From contig JBHHXI010000098.1 in assembly GCA_046756945.1 (NCBI GenBank), positions 1 through 11,872 of the forward strand: DNA of 11,872 nt, in the 5' to 3' direction. The translations under genes were made by a program, and so were the position numbers. The DNA is from JACZQZ01 sp046756945 (GTDB lineage: Bacteria; Pseudomonadota; Alphaproteobacteria; Rhodospirillales; 2-02-FULL-58-16). How positions within the stretch are numbered: the first letter of the stretch is position 1; every line of letters begins with the position of its first letter. Positions 7,220 to 11,872 of the stretch are shown here, one piece after another. The notes beneath the pieces are model-generated. The model did not search any database. It worked only from the letters and a program-made list of their open reading frames with translations, and was not told the origin of the DNA.

Positions 7220-7246
7220 TTGTTAAACGGCAAGACAATGGATAAT
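7220..7246 (+). promoter_or_regulatory. Candidate promoter for the chaperone-DUF177 genes
   Basis: TTGTTA (7220-7225) and GATAAT (7241-7246) resemble sigma-70 -35 and -10 boxes, but the spacer is 15 bases, shorter than ideal. They lie in the AT-richer divergent gap between bamE and the chaperone gene and would give a leader of about 70 bases. On the other strand a TTGACA (complement of 7275-7280) is a possible -35 for bamE, with a poor -10. An inverted repeat, GTCGCC (7195-7200) with GGCGAC (7208-7213), lies on the bamE side. Confidence 0.35.
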
Positions 7247-7323
7247 AGCAAAAATTGGACCTACCGGCGCCGCTTGTCAATCCTGGCAGGTATCCGGGGC
7301 GCCGTGGCGGCCCGGACCGGCCG

Positions 7324-7944
7324 ATGAAGTTCCCCGGTCTGTTCCGCCGGTCCGGCGTGAAGGAAACCGCGCGTACACTCTATATTATAGTGGTGGAGCA
7401 GGCGCGCCGGCCTGGATTCTACCGCCATTGCGGCGTGCCCGACACCGTGGACGGGCGTTTCGACATGATCGCCATGCATGCGTTTCTCCTGTTGCGCCGG
7501 CTCAAGCGGGACCACGCCCAGACCGCGGATTTGGCCCAGGCCCTGTTCGACCTCATGTTTGCCGACATGGATCAGAACCTGCGCCAGATGGGGGTCGGGG
7601 ATCTGGGCGTGGCCAAGCGGATCAAAACCATGGCCAAGGCCTTCTACGGCCGCCTCGCGGCGTACGAAGCCGGCCTGGCCGCCGAAGACGCGACCCTGGC
7701 CGACGCCCTCAGGCGCAACCTGTTCCGCAAGACCAACCCGCGGAACGGGGACGTGGCCGCCCTCGTCCGCTACATGCGGCGCGAAACGGCGGCGCTCGAC
7801 GCCCTGGGCCTCGACCGGGTGATGGCCGGCGAGGTCGGGTTCGGACCGGCCCCCGGGGGGACACAGGGGGTGTCCCCCCGGCAACGAGGTGCGGGGGACG
7901 CCCCCGCGGCCCCCGGGCCAGGGCAGGGGGAGGACACGGCATGA
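7324..7944 (+). CDS. Ubiquinol-cytochrome c chaperone family protein (CBP3 type)
   Basis: Members of this family are related to mitochondrial Cbp3/UQCC1, which assists cytochrome b synthesis and assembly of the bc1 complex; a like role is inferred here. The 206-residue product carries the family core: ARTLYIIVVEQARRPGFY (residues 16-33), the segment DGRFDMIAMHAFLLLRRLK, ALFDLMFADMDQNLRQMGVGD, and VAKRIKTMAKAFYGRLAAY. The last 30 or so residues are Gly/Pro/Gln-rich low complexity, encoded by a palindromic DNA module described separately, and are not part of the family fold. ATG 7324 is chosen because family-like sequence begins there, although no clear ribosome binding site precedes it; a TTG at 7255 is an unlikely alternative. 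The stop overlaps the next start (ATGA, 7941-7944). Confidence 0.88.
   Translation: MKFPGLFRRSGVKETARTLYIIVVEQARRPGFYRHCGVPDTVDGRFDMIAMHAFLLLRRLKRDHAQTADLAQALFDLMFADMDQNLRQMGVGDLGVAKRIKTMAKAFYGRLAAYEAGLAAEDATLADALRRNLFRKTNPRNGDVAALVRYMRRETAALDALGLDRVMAGEVGFGPAPGGTQGVSPRQRGAGDAPAAPGPGQGEDTA
7848..7917. repeat. G/C palindrome module flanked by 10-bp direct repeats
   Basis: Two perfect hairpins stand side by side. The first pairs 7853-7864 with 7870-7881 (12 bp, loop AGGGG); the second pairs 7891-7897 (GCGGGGG) with 7901-7907 (CCCCCGC) around ACG. The module is bounded by the direct repeat GGCCCCCGGG at 7848-7857 and 7908-7917, offset by exactly 60 bases, so the reading frame of the chaperone gene is preserved. 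It resembles REP-type extragenic palindromes absorbed into a gene end. Only one copy is visible here, so dispersal in the genome is untested. Confidence 0.6.
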
Positions 7945-8489
7945 CGCAGCGCCCGGCGCCCGAGTTTTCCCGTGCCGTATCCGTGGAAAGCCTGGAGGAC
8001 GGCGAAACCGTCATCGACATCGAGGCCGACGCCGACGAACGGGCCGCCCTGGCCAGGCGTTTCGGCCTGCTCGCCCTGGACAGCCTGACGGCCAAGGTCG
8101 GCCTGACCCCCGTCGACGGTGGCCTTGTCCGCGTTCACGGCGCCCTGGCGGCGGAGGTTACCCAGGCCTGCGTGGTCACCCTGGAGCCCGTGACAACACG
8201 CATCGAAGCGTCGTTCGAGCGCCTGTACGGCGCCGAGCCGCCAGAGGAGGCGGGCGGCCTGATCACCGACGCGGACACCGAGGAGGCTCCCGAGCCCTTC
8301 ACCGACGGCGCCGTCGACGTGGGAGAGGCCGTCGCCGAGCAACTGGCCCTGGAGCTGGACCCGTTTCCGCGCGCCCCGGGGGCCGCTTTCGACGGCCTTT
8401 CCAGCGGTTCCAAAAGCGGCGGCGACGACGACACCGGGGACGCCGGCCCCTTTGCGGTGCTCGCCCGGCTGAAGGAGAAGCCGAAATAG
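7941..8489 (+). CDS. DUF177 / YceD family protein
   Basis: The product is a 182-residue soluble acidic protein of the DUF177 (YceD) family, typically encoded just before rpmF; family members have been linked to 23S rRNA accumulation, though the mechanism is unsettled. Supporting sequence: EFSRAVSVESL at the N-terminus, then RFGLLALDSLTAKVGLTPV, LVRVHGALAAEVTQACVVTLEPV with one cysteine (C77), FERLYG, and VDVGEAVAEQLALELDPFPRAPGA. The E. coli protein has a C..C pair where this one has a single cysteine. The C-terminal region is Asp/Gly/Ser-rich. ATG 7941 overlaps the chaperone stop, and GGAGGA (7929-7934) sits 6 bases upstream. The position before rpmF supports a ribosome-related role, by inference. 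Confidence 0.88.
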   Translation: MTQRPAPEFSRAVSVESLEDGETVIDIEADADERAALARRFGLLALDSLTAKVGLTPVDGGLVRVHGALAAEVTQACVVTLEPVTTRIEASFERLYGAEPPEEAGGLITDADTEEAPEPFTDGAVDVGEAVAEQLALELDPFPRAPGAAFDGLSSGSKSGGDDDTGDAGPFAVLARLKEKPK

Positions 8490-8523
8490 TCTGTGTGGAG
8501 ACCAGGGGAAACGCCCAAGCGCC

Positions 8524-8552
8524 TTGCCCCGACCCGCATTTATGTTTATGTA
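8524..8552 (+). promoter_or_regulatory. Candidate rpmF-plsX-fabH promoter
   Basis: TTGCCC (8524-8529) and TATGTA (8547-8552) are separated by 17 bases in the 110-base gap between the DUF177 gene and rpmF. The local AT-rich run (8539-8552) stands out in GC-rich surroundings. The -10 match is only partial. It would give rpmF and the lipid genes a supply independent of the upstream pair. Confidence 0.4.
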
Positions 8553-8599
8553 AGCACCCGCCCGTGCCACAGGCCTCATTCGATCGAAAGTATCGCCAA

Positions 8600-8785
8600 A
8601 TGGCTGTCCCGAAGAAAAAGGTTTCCAAGTCGCGCCGCGACATGCGCCGCGCGCACGACAGGCTAAAATCGGCGGTGTACGAGGAATGCCCCAATTGCGG
8701 CGACTTGAAGCGCCCGCACCACGTCTGCTCCTATTGCGGCCATTACAAGGGCCGCGCGGTCACGGAGTCGGTCGACGCAGCCTGA
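8600..8785 (+). CDS. rpmF: 50S ribosomal protein L32
   Basis: L32 is a small zinc-ribbon protein of the large ribosomal subunit. The 61-residue product begins MAVPKKKVSKSRRDMRRAHD, the diagnostic N-terminus, and carries four zinc-type cysteines as C30-x2-C33 and C43-x2-C46. It is therefore the zinc-binding form, not the cysteine-free paralogue that some bacteria use under zinc limitation. The frame is open far upstream, but ATG 8600 is fixed by the conserved start. The ribosome binding site is weak (GAAAG, 8586-8590). plsX follows after 34 bases; the rpmF-plsX-fabH order is widely conserved and ties ribosome and lipid synthesis to common transcription. Confidence 0.97.
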   Translation: MAVPKKKVSKSRRDMRRAHDRLKSAVYEECPNCGDLKRPHHVCSYCGHYKGRAVTESVDAA

Positions 8786-8805
8786 CGTCTTTTGGCACAG
8801 GCAAC

Positions 8806-8817
8806 GAGGATATCCTC
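8806..8817 (+). promoter_or_regulatory. Palindrome over the plsX ribosome binding site
   Basis: GAGGATATCCTC is a perfect 12-base palindrome ending two bases before the plsX GTG (8820). It contains the Shine-Dalgarno GAGGA (8806-8810). As RNA it can fold as a 4-bp stem (GAGG with CCTC) around ATAT, hiding the binding site; as DNA it could be a dimer-binding site. The stem is short, so any effect may be modest. Confidence 0.4.
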
Positions 8818-8819
8818 AC

Positions 8820-9869
8820 GTGTCAACGCGATTGACCCTATCCCTGGACGCCATGGGAGGTGACAACGCCCCACAAATGGTCGTGGAAGGGGTTGACATC
8901 GCCCGCGCCCGGCTTCCCCAGGTGGACTTCCTGCTCTTTGGCGACGAAGGGCGCCTGGCGCCGCTGCTGGACCGCTTCCCCCGGGCAAGAGACATATCCC
9001 AGGTGCGCCACACCGACAGCGTCATCAGCAACCACGAAAAACCGTCCCTGGCCCTGCGCGCCGGGCGCAGTTCGAGCATGGGCCTCGCCATCGACGCCGT
9101 CCGCTCGGGCGAGGCGGCGGGGCTGGTTTCCGCCGGCAACACCGGGGCGCTGATGGCCATGGCCAAGTTCTCCCTGAAGATGCTGCCCGGCATCGACCGT
9201 CCCGCCATCGCCACCTATTTTCCGACCCGGCGCGGCGAGAGCGTCATGCTCGACCTCGGTGCGAACGTGGAATGCAACGCCGACAACCTGGTGCAGTTCG
9301 CCGTCATGGGCGAGCTCTTCGCGCGCAACGTCCTGGGCCTGGAGCAGCCGTCGGTCGGCATTCTCAACGTCGGCGCGGAAGGCCTCAAGGGCAACGAGGC
9401 CGTCAAGAACGCCGCCGCCACCCTGCAGAAGACAGACCTGCCCATCCGCTTTTACGGTTTCGTCGAGGGAGACGACATCGGCGCCGGCACCGTCGACGTC
9501 GTCGTCACCGACGGCTTTACCGGCAATATCGCGCTGAAGACCGCCGAAGGCACGGCCATGCTGTTCGGTCAATTCCTGAAAGAGGCGTTGTCGGCCTCGC
9601 CCCTGGCGCGCCTGGGCGGCCTGCTCGCCCGGTCGGCGCTGAACACGTTCCGCATGCGCGTCGATCCGCGCCGCTACAATGGGGCCGTGTTGCTGGGCCT
9701 GGACGGGATCTGCGTGAAGAGCCATGGCGGCACCGACGCGCTCGGTTTCGCCAACGCCATCCGCATCGCGGTGGAGATGATCGCCCACAGTTTCAACGAG
9801 GGCATCAAGCGAGACCTGGCGCATCTCGGCACCGCTCAGCGGACCCCGCGGAGGGCGGTCGCCAGCTGA
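8820..9869 (+). CDS. plsX: Phosphate acyltransferase PlsX
   Basis: PlsX makes acyl-phosphate from acyl-ACP and phosphate; PlsY then uses it for glycerol-3-phosphate acylation, the first step of phospholipid synthesis. It is a peripheral membrane enzyme. The 349-residue product is family-length, with LSLDAMGGDNAP (residues 7-18), SAGNTGALMA, LDLGANVECNADNLVQFAVMG, GILNVGAEGLKGNE, VVTDGFTGNIALKTAEG and HGGTDALGFANAI. The start is GTG 8820, after GAGGA (8806-8810), giving STRLTLSLDAMGG as the N-terminus. The stop TGA (9867-9869) shares its last base with the fabH ATG, so the two are probably coupled translationally. Confidence 0.96.
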   Translation: MSTRLTLSLDAMGGDNAPQMVVEGVDIARARLPQVDFLLFGDEGRLAPLLDRFPRARDISQVRHTDSVISNHEKPSLALRAGRSSSMGLAIDAVRSGEAAGLVSAGNTGALMAMAKFSLKMLPGIDRPAIATYFPTRRGESVMLDLGANVECNADNLVQFAVMGELFARNVLGLEQPSVGILNVGAEGLKGNEAVKNAAATLQKTDLPIRFYGFVEGDDIGAGTVDVVVTDGFTGNIALKTAEGTAMLFGQFLKEALSASPLARLGGLLARSALNTFRMRVDPRRYNGAVLLGLDGICVKSHGGTDALGFANAIRIAVEMIAHSFNEGIKRDLAHLGTAQRTPRRAVAS

Positions 9870-10852
9870 TGACCGTACGCGCGCGGATCATTGGGTGTGG
9901 CTCCTATCTGCCCGAACGCGTCCTCACCAACGCCGAACTGGCGACCATGGTGGACACGTCCGACGAGTGGATCGTGACGCGCACGGGCATCCGCGAACGC
10001 CATATCGTCGCCGCGGGCGAGAAGACCTCCGACCTTGGTTTCAAGGCGGCCGAGAAGGCCCTGCAACACGCCGATGTAAAGGCGCAGGACATTGATCTCG
10101 TCCTCGTGGCGACGACCACGCCCGACAACACGTTTCCGGCCACCGCCACCAAGATCCAGGCCATGCTGGGCATGCGCAACGGCGCCGCGTTCGACATCCA
10201 GGCCGTGTGCTCGGGTTTTGTTTACGGGCTCGCCATCGCCGACAATTTCATCAAGGCGGGCCAGGCGCGCACGGTGTTGCTCATCGGCGCCGAGGTTTTT
10301 TCCTGCATCCTCGACTGGAAGGACCGGTCCACCTGCGTATTGTTCGGCGACGGGGCCGGCGCCGTGGTCGTGCGCGCCGACGGCGGCCACCGGGAAGGGG
10401 CGCCAAACAACGCGCCGGGAATACTGTCCACCCACCTGCATTCCGACGGCACCCTGTGCGACATCCTGTACGTCGACGGCGGGCCGGCCTCGACGAAGAC
10501 GGTCGGCCATGTGCGCATGGCGGGGCGAGAGGTATTCCGCCACGCCGTGATCAATCTGGCCGCCATCGTCGACGAGGCGCTGGAAGCCAACAACCTGACC
10601 CGGGCCGACATCGACTGGCTGGTGCCCCACCAGGCGAACAAGCGCATCCTCGCCGGCACGGCGCGCCGGCTGGGTCTGCCCGACGACCGCATCGTCATAA
10701 CCATCGATCGCCACGCCAATACCTCGGCCGCTTCCATCCCGCTGGCCCTTGACGAGGCGGTACGCGACGGCCGCATACAGTCCGGACATCTGATCTTGAT
10801 GGAGGCCATGGGCGGCGGTCTCACCTGGGCCGCGGGCCTGGTTCGCTGGTAG
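9869..10852 (+). CDS. fabH: 3-oxoacyl-ACP synthase III (FabH)
   Basis: FabH condenses acetyl-CoA with malonyl-ACP to start fatty-acid elongation in the type II pathway. The 327-residue product has the complete Cys-His-Asn triad: C114 in DIQAVCSGFVYGLAIAD, H254 in DWLVPHQANKRI and N284 in IDRHANTSAASIPLAL. Also present are RARIIGCGSYLPERVLTN, the DTSDEWIVTRTGIRERHI stretch, VLFGDGAGAVVV and a C-terminal MEAMGGGLTWAAGLVRW. ATG 9869 overlaps the plsX stop by one base; GGAGGG (9850-9855) is 13 bases upstream, rather far, which suits start by coupling from plsX. PlsX and FabH sit at the two entry points of membrane lipid synthesis. A hairpin follows the stop. Confidence 0.96.
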   Translation: MTVRARIIGCGSYLPERVLTNAELATMVDTSDEWIVTRTGIRERHIVAAGEKTSDLGFKAAEKALQHADVKAQDIDLVLVATTTPDNTFPATATKIQAMLGMRNGAAFDIQAVCSGFVYGLAIADNFIKAGQARTVLLIGAEVFSCILDWKDRSTCVLFGDGAGAVVVRADGGHREGAPNNAPGILSTHLHSDGTLCDILYVDGGPASTKTVGHVRMAGREVFRHAVINLAAIVDEALEANNLTRADIDWLVPHQANKRILAGTARRLGLPDDRIVITIDRHANTSAASIPLALDEAVRDGRIQSGHLILMEAMGGGLTWAAGLVRW

Positions 10853-10865
10853 CGCGCGGGGCGGG

Positions 10866-10883
10866 GGAACGCGCGGGCGTTCC
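10866..10883 (+). terminator. Hairpin downstream of fabH
   Basis: GGAACGC (10866-10872) and GCGTTCC (10877-10883) form a perfect 7-bp stem with a GCGG loop, 13 bases after the fabH stop and upstream of the ihfA promoter. No T-run follows directly; AATTTCT comes 8 bases later. It probably marks the 3' end of the rpmF-plsX-fabH unit, but may need Rho. Confidence 0.45.
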
Positions 10884-10905
10884 GCACCAGGCAATTTCTG
10901 TGATA

Positions 10906-10934
10906 TTGACGCCGTTCCCGCGTAACGATAGGAT
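10906..10934 (+). promoter_or_regulatory. Candidate sigma-70 promoter of ihfA
   Basis: TTGACG (10906-10911) and TAGGAT (10929-10934) are separated by 17 bases, with 5/6 and 4/6 consensus matches. They lie in the AT-rich stretch 10890-10970, which contrasts with GC-rich genes on both sides. The leader to ihfA would be about 45-50 bases. This makes ihfA-merR a likely separate transcription unit from fabH. Confidence 0.6.
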
Positions 10935-10988
10935 TTTACGTACTAATTATAAAATGTGGTGATTAGGCTTGGGCGGGGGCAGGACGGC

Positions 10989-11303
10989 ATGGCGGGAGTA
11001 ACCATCACCCGTGCGCAACTCGGCGAGGCCGTGTATCAGGAAGTCGGTCTCTCGAGGAATGAATCGGCGGAGTTGTTGGAAGCGGTCCTGTTCCAGATAT
11101 CGGTTGCGCTGGCGCGGGGGGAAACGGTGAAGATCTCATCGTTCGGCACCTTCTCGGTGCGCCAGAAAGGCCAGAGGATCGGGCGCAACCCCAAAACCGG
11201 CGAAGAGGTGCCGATCCTGCCGCGCAAGGTACTGGTTTTCCGTCCCTCCCAGGTGCTGAAAAGCCGAGTCAACGACAAAAGGCGGCCTGGGATGACATCC
11301 TGA
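10989..11303 (+). CDS. ihfA: Integration host factor subunit alpha
   Basis: IHF alpha pairs with IHF beta to form a DNA-bending protein that shapes promoters, recombination sites and the nucleoid. The 104-residue product has the HU/IHF fold throughout: ITRAQLGEAVYQEVGLSR, then the helical ESAELLEAVLFQISVALARGE, VKISSFGTFSVRQKGQRIGRNPKTGEEVPI and LPRKVLVFRPSQVLKSRV. P68 in RNPKTG, at the tip of the beta-arm, is the residue that intercalates into the DNA minor groove. I choose ATG 10989 because family-like sequence begins there; GTG 10956 would add 11 unsupported residues. AGGA (10981-10984) is close, with a G-run (10975-10979) before it. Alpha rather than beta or HU is chosen from the C-terminal motif and from the fabH-ihfA-merR order. 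Confidence 0.93.
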   Translation: MAGVTITRAQLGEAVYQEVGLSRNESAELLEAVLFQISVALARGETVKISSFGTFSVRQKGQRIGRNPKTGEEVPILPRKVLVFRPSQVLKSRVNDKRRPGMTS

Positions 11304-11305
11304 CC

Positions 11306-11728
11306 ATGACGGAAGCGGTTGAGAAAAAAAATCTTTCCCGCCGGGGGAGGAAATCGGCGGAAGCATTCCGAACCATCAGCGAAGCCGCCGGGGAACTCGA
11401 GCTTCCCCAGCACGTGTTGCGGTTCTGGGAGACCAAGTTCCCCCACATCCGGCCGCTGAAGCGCGGCGGCGGGCGGCGCTATTACCGTCCCGAGGACCTG
11501 CTTCTCCTGCGCCGCATCCGCGACCTCCTGTACGACGACGGCTACACGATCAAGGGCGTGCAGAAACTGCTGCGGCGAAACGACGGCAAGACGCCCCCCG
11601 GCACCGACGACGACGACAGCCAGCGGGAGGGAATTGTCCTCGACAAACGCCAGCGGGCGGAGCTCGCGGACGTGCTCGGAGAACTGGAGGAACTGCGCGA
11701 CCTGTTGCGCGCCGCTCCCAAGGACTGA
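11306..11728 (+). CDS. MerR-family transcriptional regulator
   Basis: The product is a 140-residue DNA-binding protein. An N-terminal basic stretch (residues 1-18) leads into a MerR winged helix-turn-helix (about 22-90): FRTISEAAGELELPQHVLRFWETKF, RPLKRGGGRRYYRPEDLLLLRRI and DDGYTIKGVQKLL. After an acidic, flexible linker (about 93-108) comes a short helix, QRAELADVLGELEELRDLL, suitable for dimerisation. No metal-binding cysteines or ligand domain follow, so the inducer, if any, is unknown. The start lies two bases after the ihfA stop with a poor ribosome binding site, so coupling to ihfA is likely. The ihfA-merR-tRNA-Pro order is familiar from alphaproteobacteria. Its target cannot be told from sequence; the inverted repeat just downstream is one candidate. 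Confidence 0.92.
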   Translation: MTEAVEKKNLSRRGRKSAEAFRTISEAAGELELPQHVLRFWETKFPHIRPLKRGGGRRYYRPEDLLLLRRIRDLLYDDGYTIKGVQKLLRRNDGKTPPGTDDDDSQREGIVLDKRQRAELADVLGELEELRDLLRAAPKD

Positions 11729-11735
11729 CCCTATA

Positions 11736-11764
11736 TTGCGCGCCAACCATGGGGCGCGTATAGT
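11736..11764 (+). promoter_or_regulatory. Candidate tRNA-Pro promoter within an inverted repeat
   Basis: TTGCGC (11736-11741) and TATAGT (11759-11764) are spaced 17 bases, a good sigma-70 match, followed by a G/C-rich discriminator as is usual for stable-RNA promoters. An inverted repeat spans both boxes: CTATA (11731-11735) and CGCGCC (11739-11744) mirror GGCGCG (11753-11758) and TATAG (11759-11763), with three extra bases in the left arm. It could be an operator or serve as the end of the merR transcript. Confidence 0.6.
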
Positions 11765-11772
11765 CGCGCCCG

Positions 11773-11793
11773 GCGCCGGACCCCGTCCGGCGC
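11773..11793 (+). other. Perfect 9-bp hairpin in the tRNA-Pro leader
   Basis: GCGCCGGAC (11773-11781) and GTCCGGCGC (11785-11793) pair perfectly around CCC, eight bases before the mature tRNA 5' end at 11801. The predicted transcription start (about 11771) would place it at the very 5' end of the precursor, where it could protect the leader or affect RNase P access. Alternatively it ends transcripts reading through from merR, though no T-run follows. Confidence 0.5.
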
Positions 11794-11800
11794 ACGGTGC

Positions 11801-11872
11801 CGGAGCGTGGCGCAGCTTGGTAGCGCACTACACTGGGGGTGTAGGGGTCGCGGGTTCAAATCCCGCCGCTCC
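11801..11872 (+). tRNA. tRNA-Pro, anticodon GGG (3' end cut by the window)
   Basis: The cloverleaf is clear. The 5' acceptor strand is 11801-11807, the D stem GCGC (11810-11813) pairs with GCGC (11823-11826), and the anticodon stem CTACA (11828-11832) pairs with TGTAG (11840-11844). The loop is CTGGGGG, giving anticodon GGG (11835-11837) for codons CCC and CCU. The T stem GCGGG (11850-11854) and loop TTCAAAT pair with CCCGC (11862-11866). The acceptor 3' strand CGCTCC runs to the window end; the last paired base and discriminator fall outside. The first base is C, consistent with the C1-G72 pair typical of bacterial tRNA-Pro. Confidence 0.96.

Noticed and set aside
7378..7392. TATATTATAG, a -10-like sequence inside the chaperone gene
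   Set aside because: It encodes the conserved LYIIV stretch of the family and has no good -35 at the right distance.
11801..11872. tRNA gene as an integration site for a mobile element
   Set aside because: The window ends inside the tRNA and no integrase or flanking repeat is visible, so nothing supports it.

Overview
The window is a high-GC chromosomal stretch from an alphaproteobacterium, probably a free-living, Rhodospirillales-like lineage. The evidence is gene order: a riboflavin block followed by nusB and thiL, and a bamE / bc1-chaperone / DUF177 / rpmF / plsX / fabH / ihfA / merR / tRNA-Pro block. I cannot name a genus. Genes are tightly packed with frequent start-stop overlaps, and no transposase, integrase, phage gene, CRISPR array or toxin-antitoxin pair is visible. 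It is mostly a conserved housekeeping region, and I do not see an undescribed multi-gene system in it.

Bases 1-3784 hold a probable operon: ribE, ribB (RibBX-type, with a decayed GTP cyclohydrolase II half), ribH, nusB and thiL. The three rib genes cover the late steps of riboflavin synthesis; ribD and a working ribA must lie elsewhere. NusB (transcription antitermination) and ThiL (thiamine diphosphate synthesis) follow with overlapping reading frames. The first 84 bases are AT-richer and hold an unidentified open end.

Bases 3866-6648 hold a small membrane-anchored FliL-like protein and hppA, a membrane proton-pumping pyrophosphatase with the residues of the K+-independent class. A 218-base gap (4337-4554) separates them; it contains only a weak terminator-like hairpin. 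A strong hairpin lies between hppA and the convergent bamE.

Bases 6721-8785 hold bamE on the minus strand (outer-membrane assembly lipoprotein). Divergent from it are a ubiquinol-cytochrome c chaperone gene (CBP3 type), a DUF177/YceD gene and rpmF (ribosomal protein L32). The 3' end of the chaperone gene carries a compact G/C palindrome module, translated into a Gly/Pro-rich tail.

Bases 8820-11872 hold plsX and fabH (phospholipid and fatty-acid initiation), then ihfA with its own promoter, a MerR-family regulator, and a tRNA-Pro(GGG) cut by the window end. The tRNA has a good promoter candidate and a perfect 9-bp hairpin in its leader. The points most worth a second look are the degenerate RibA half, the palindrome module in the chaperone gene, the hairpins over the ribE and plsX ribosome binding sites, the FliL-like protein, and the structures around the tRNA-Pro promoter.
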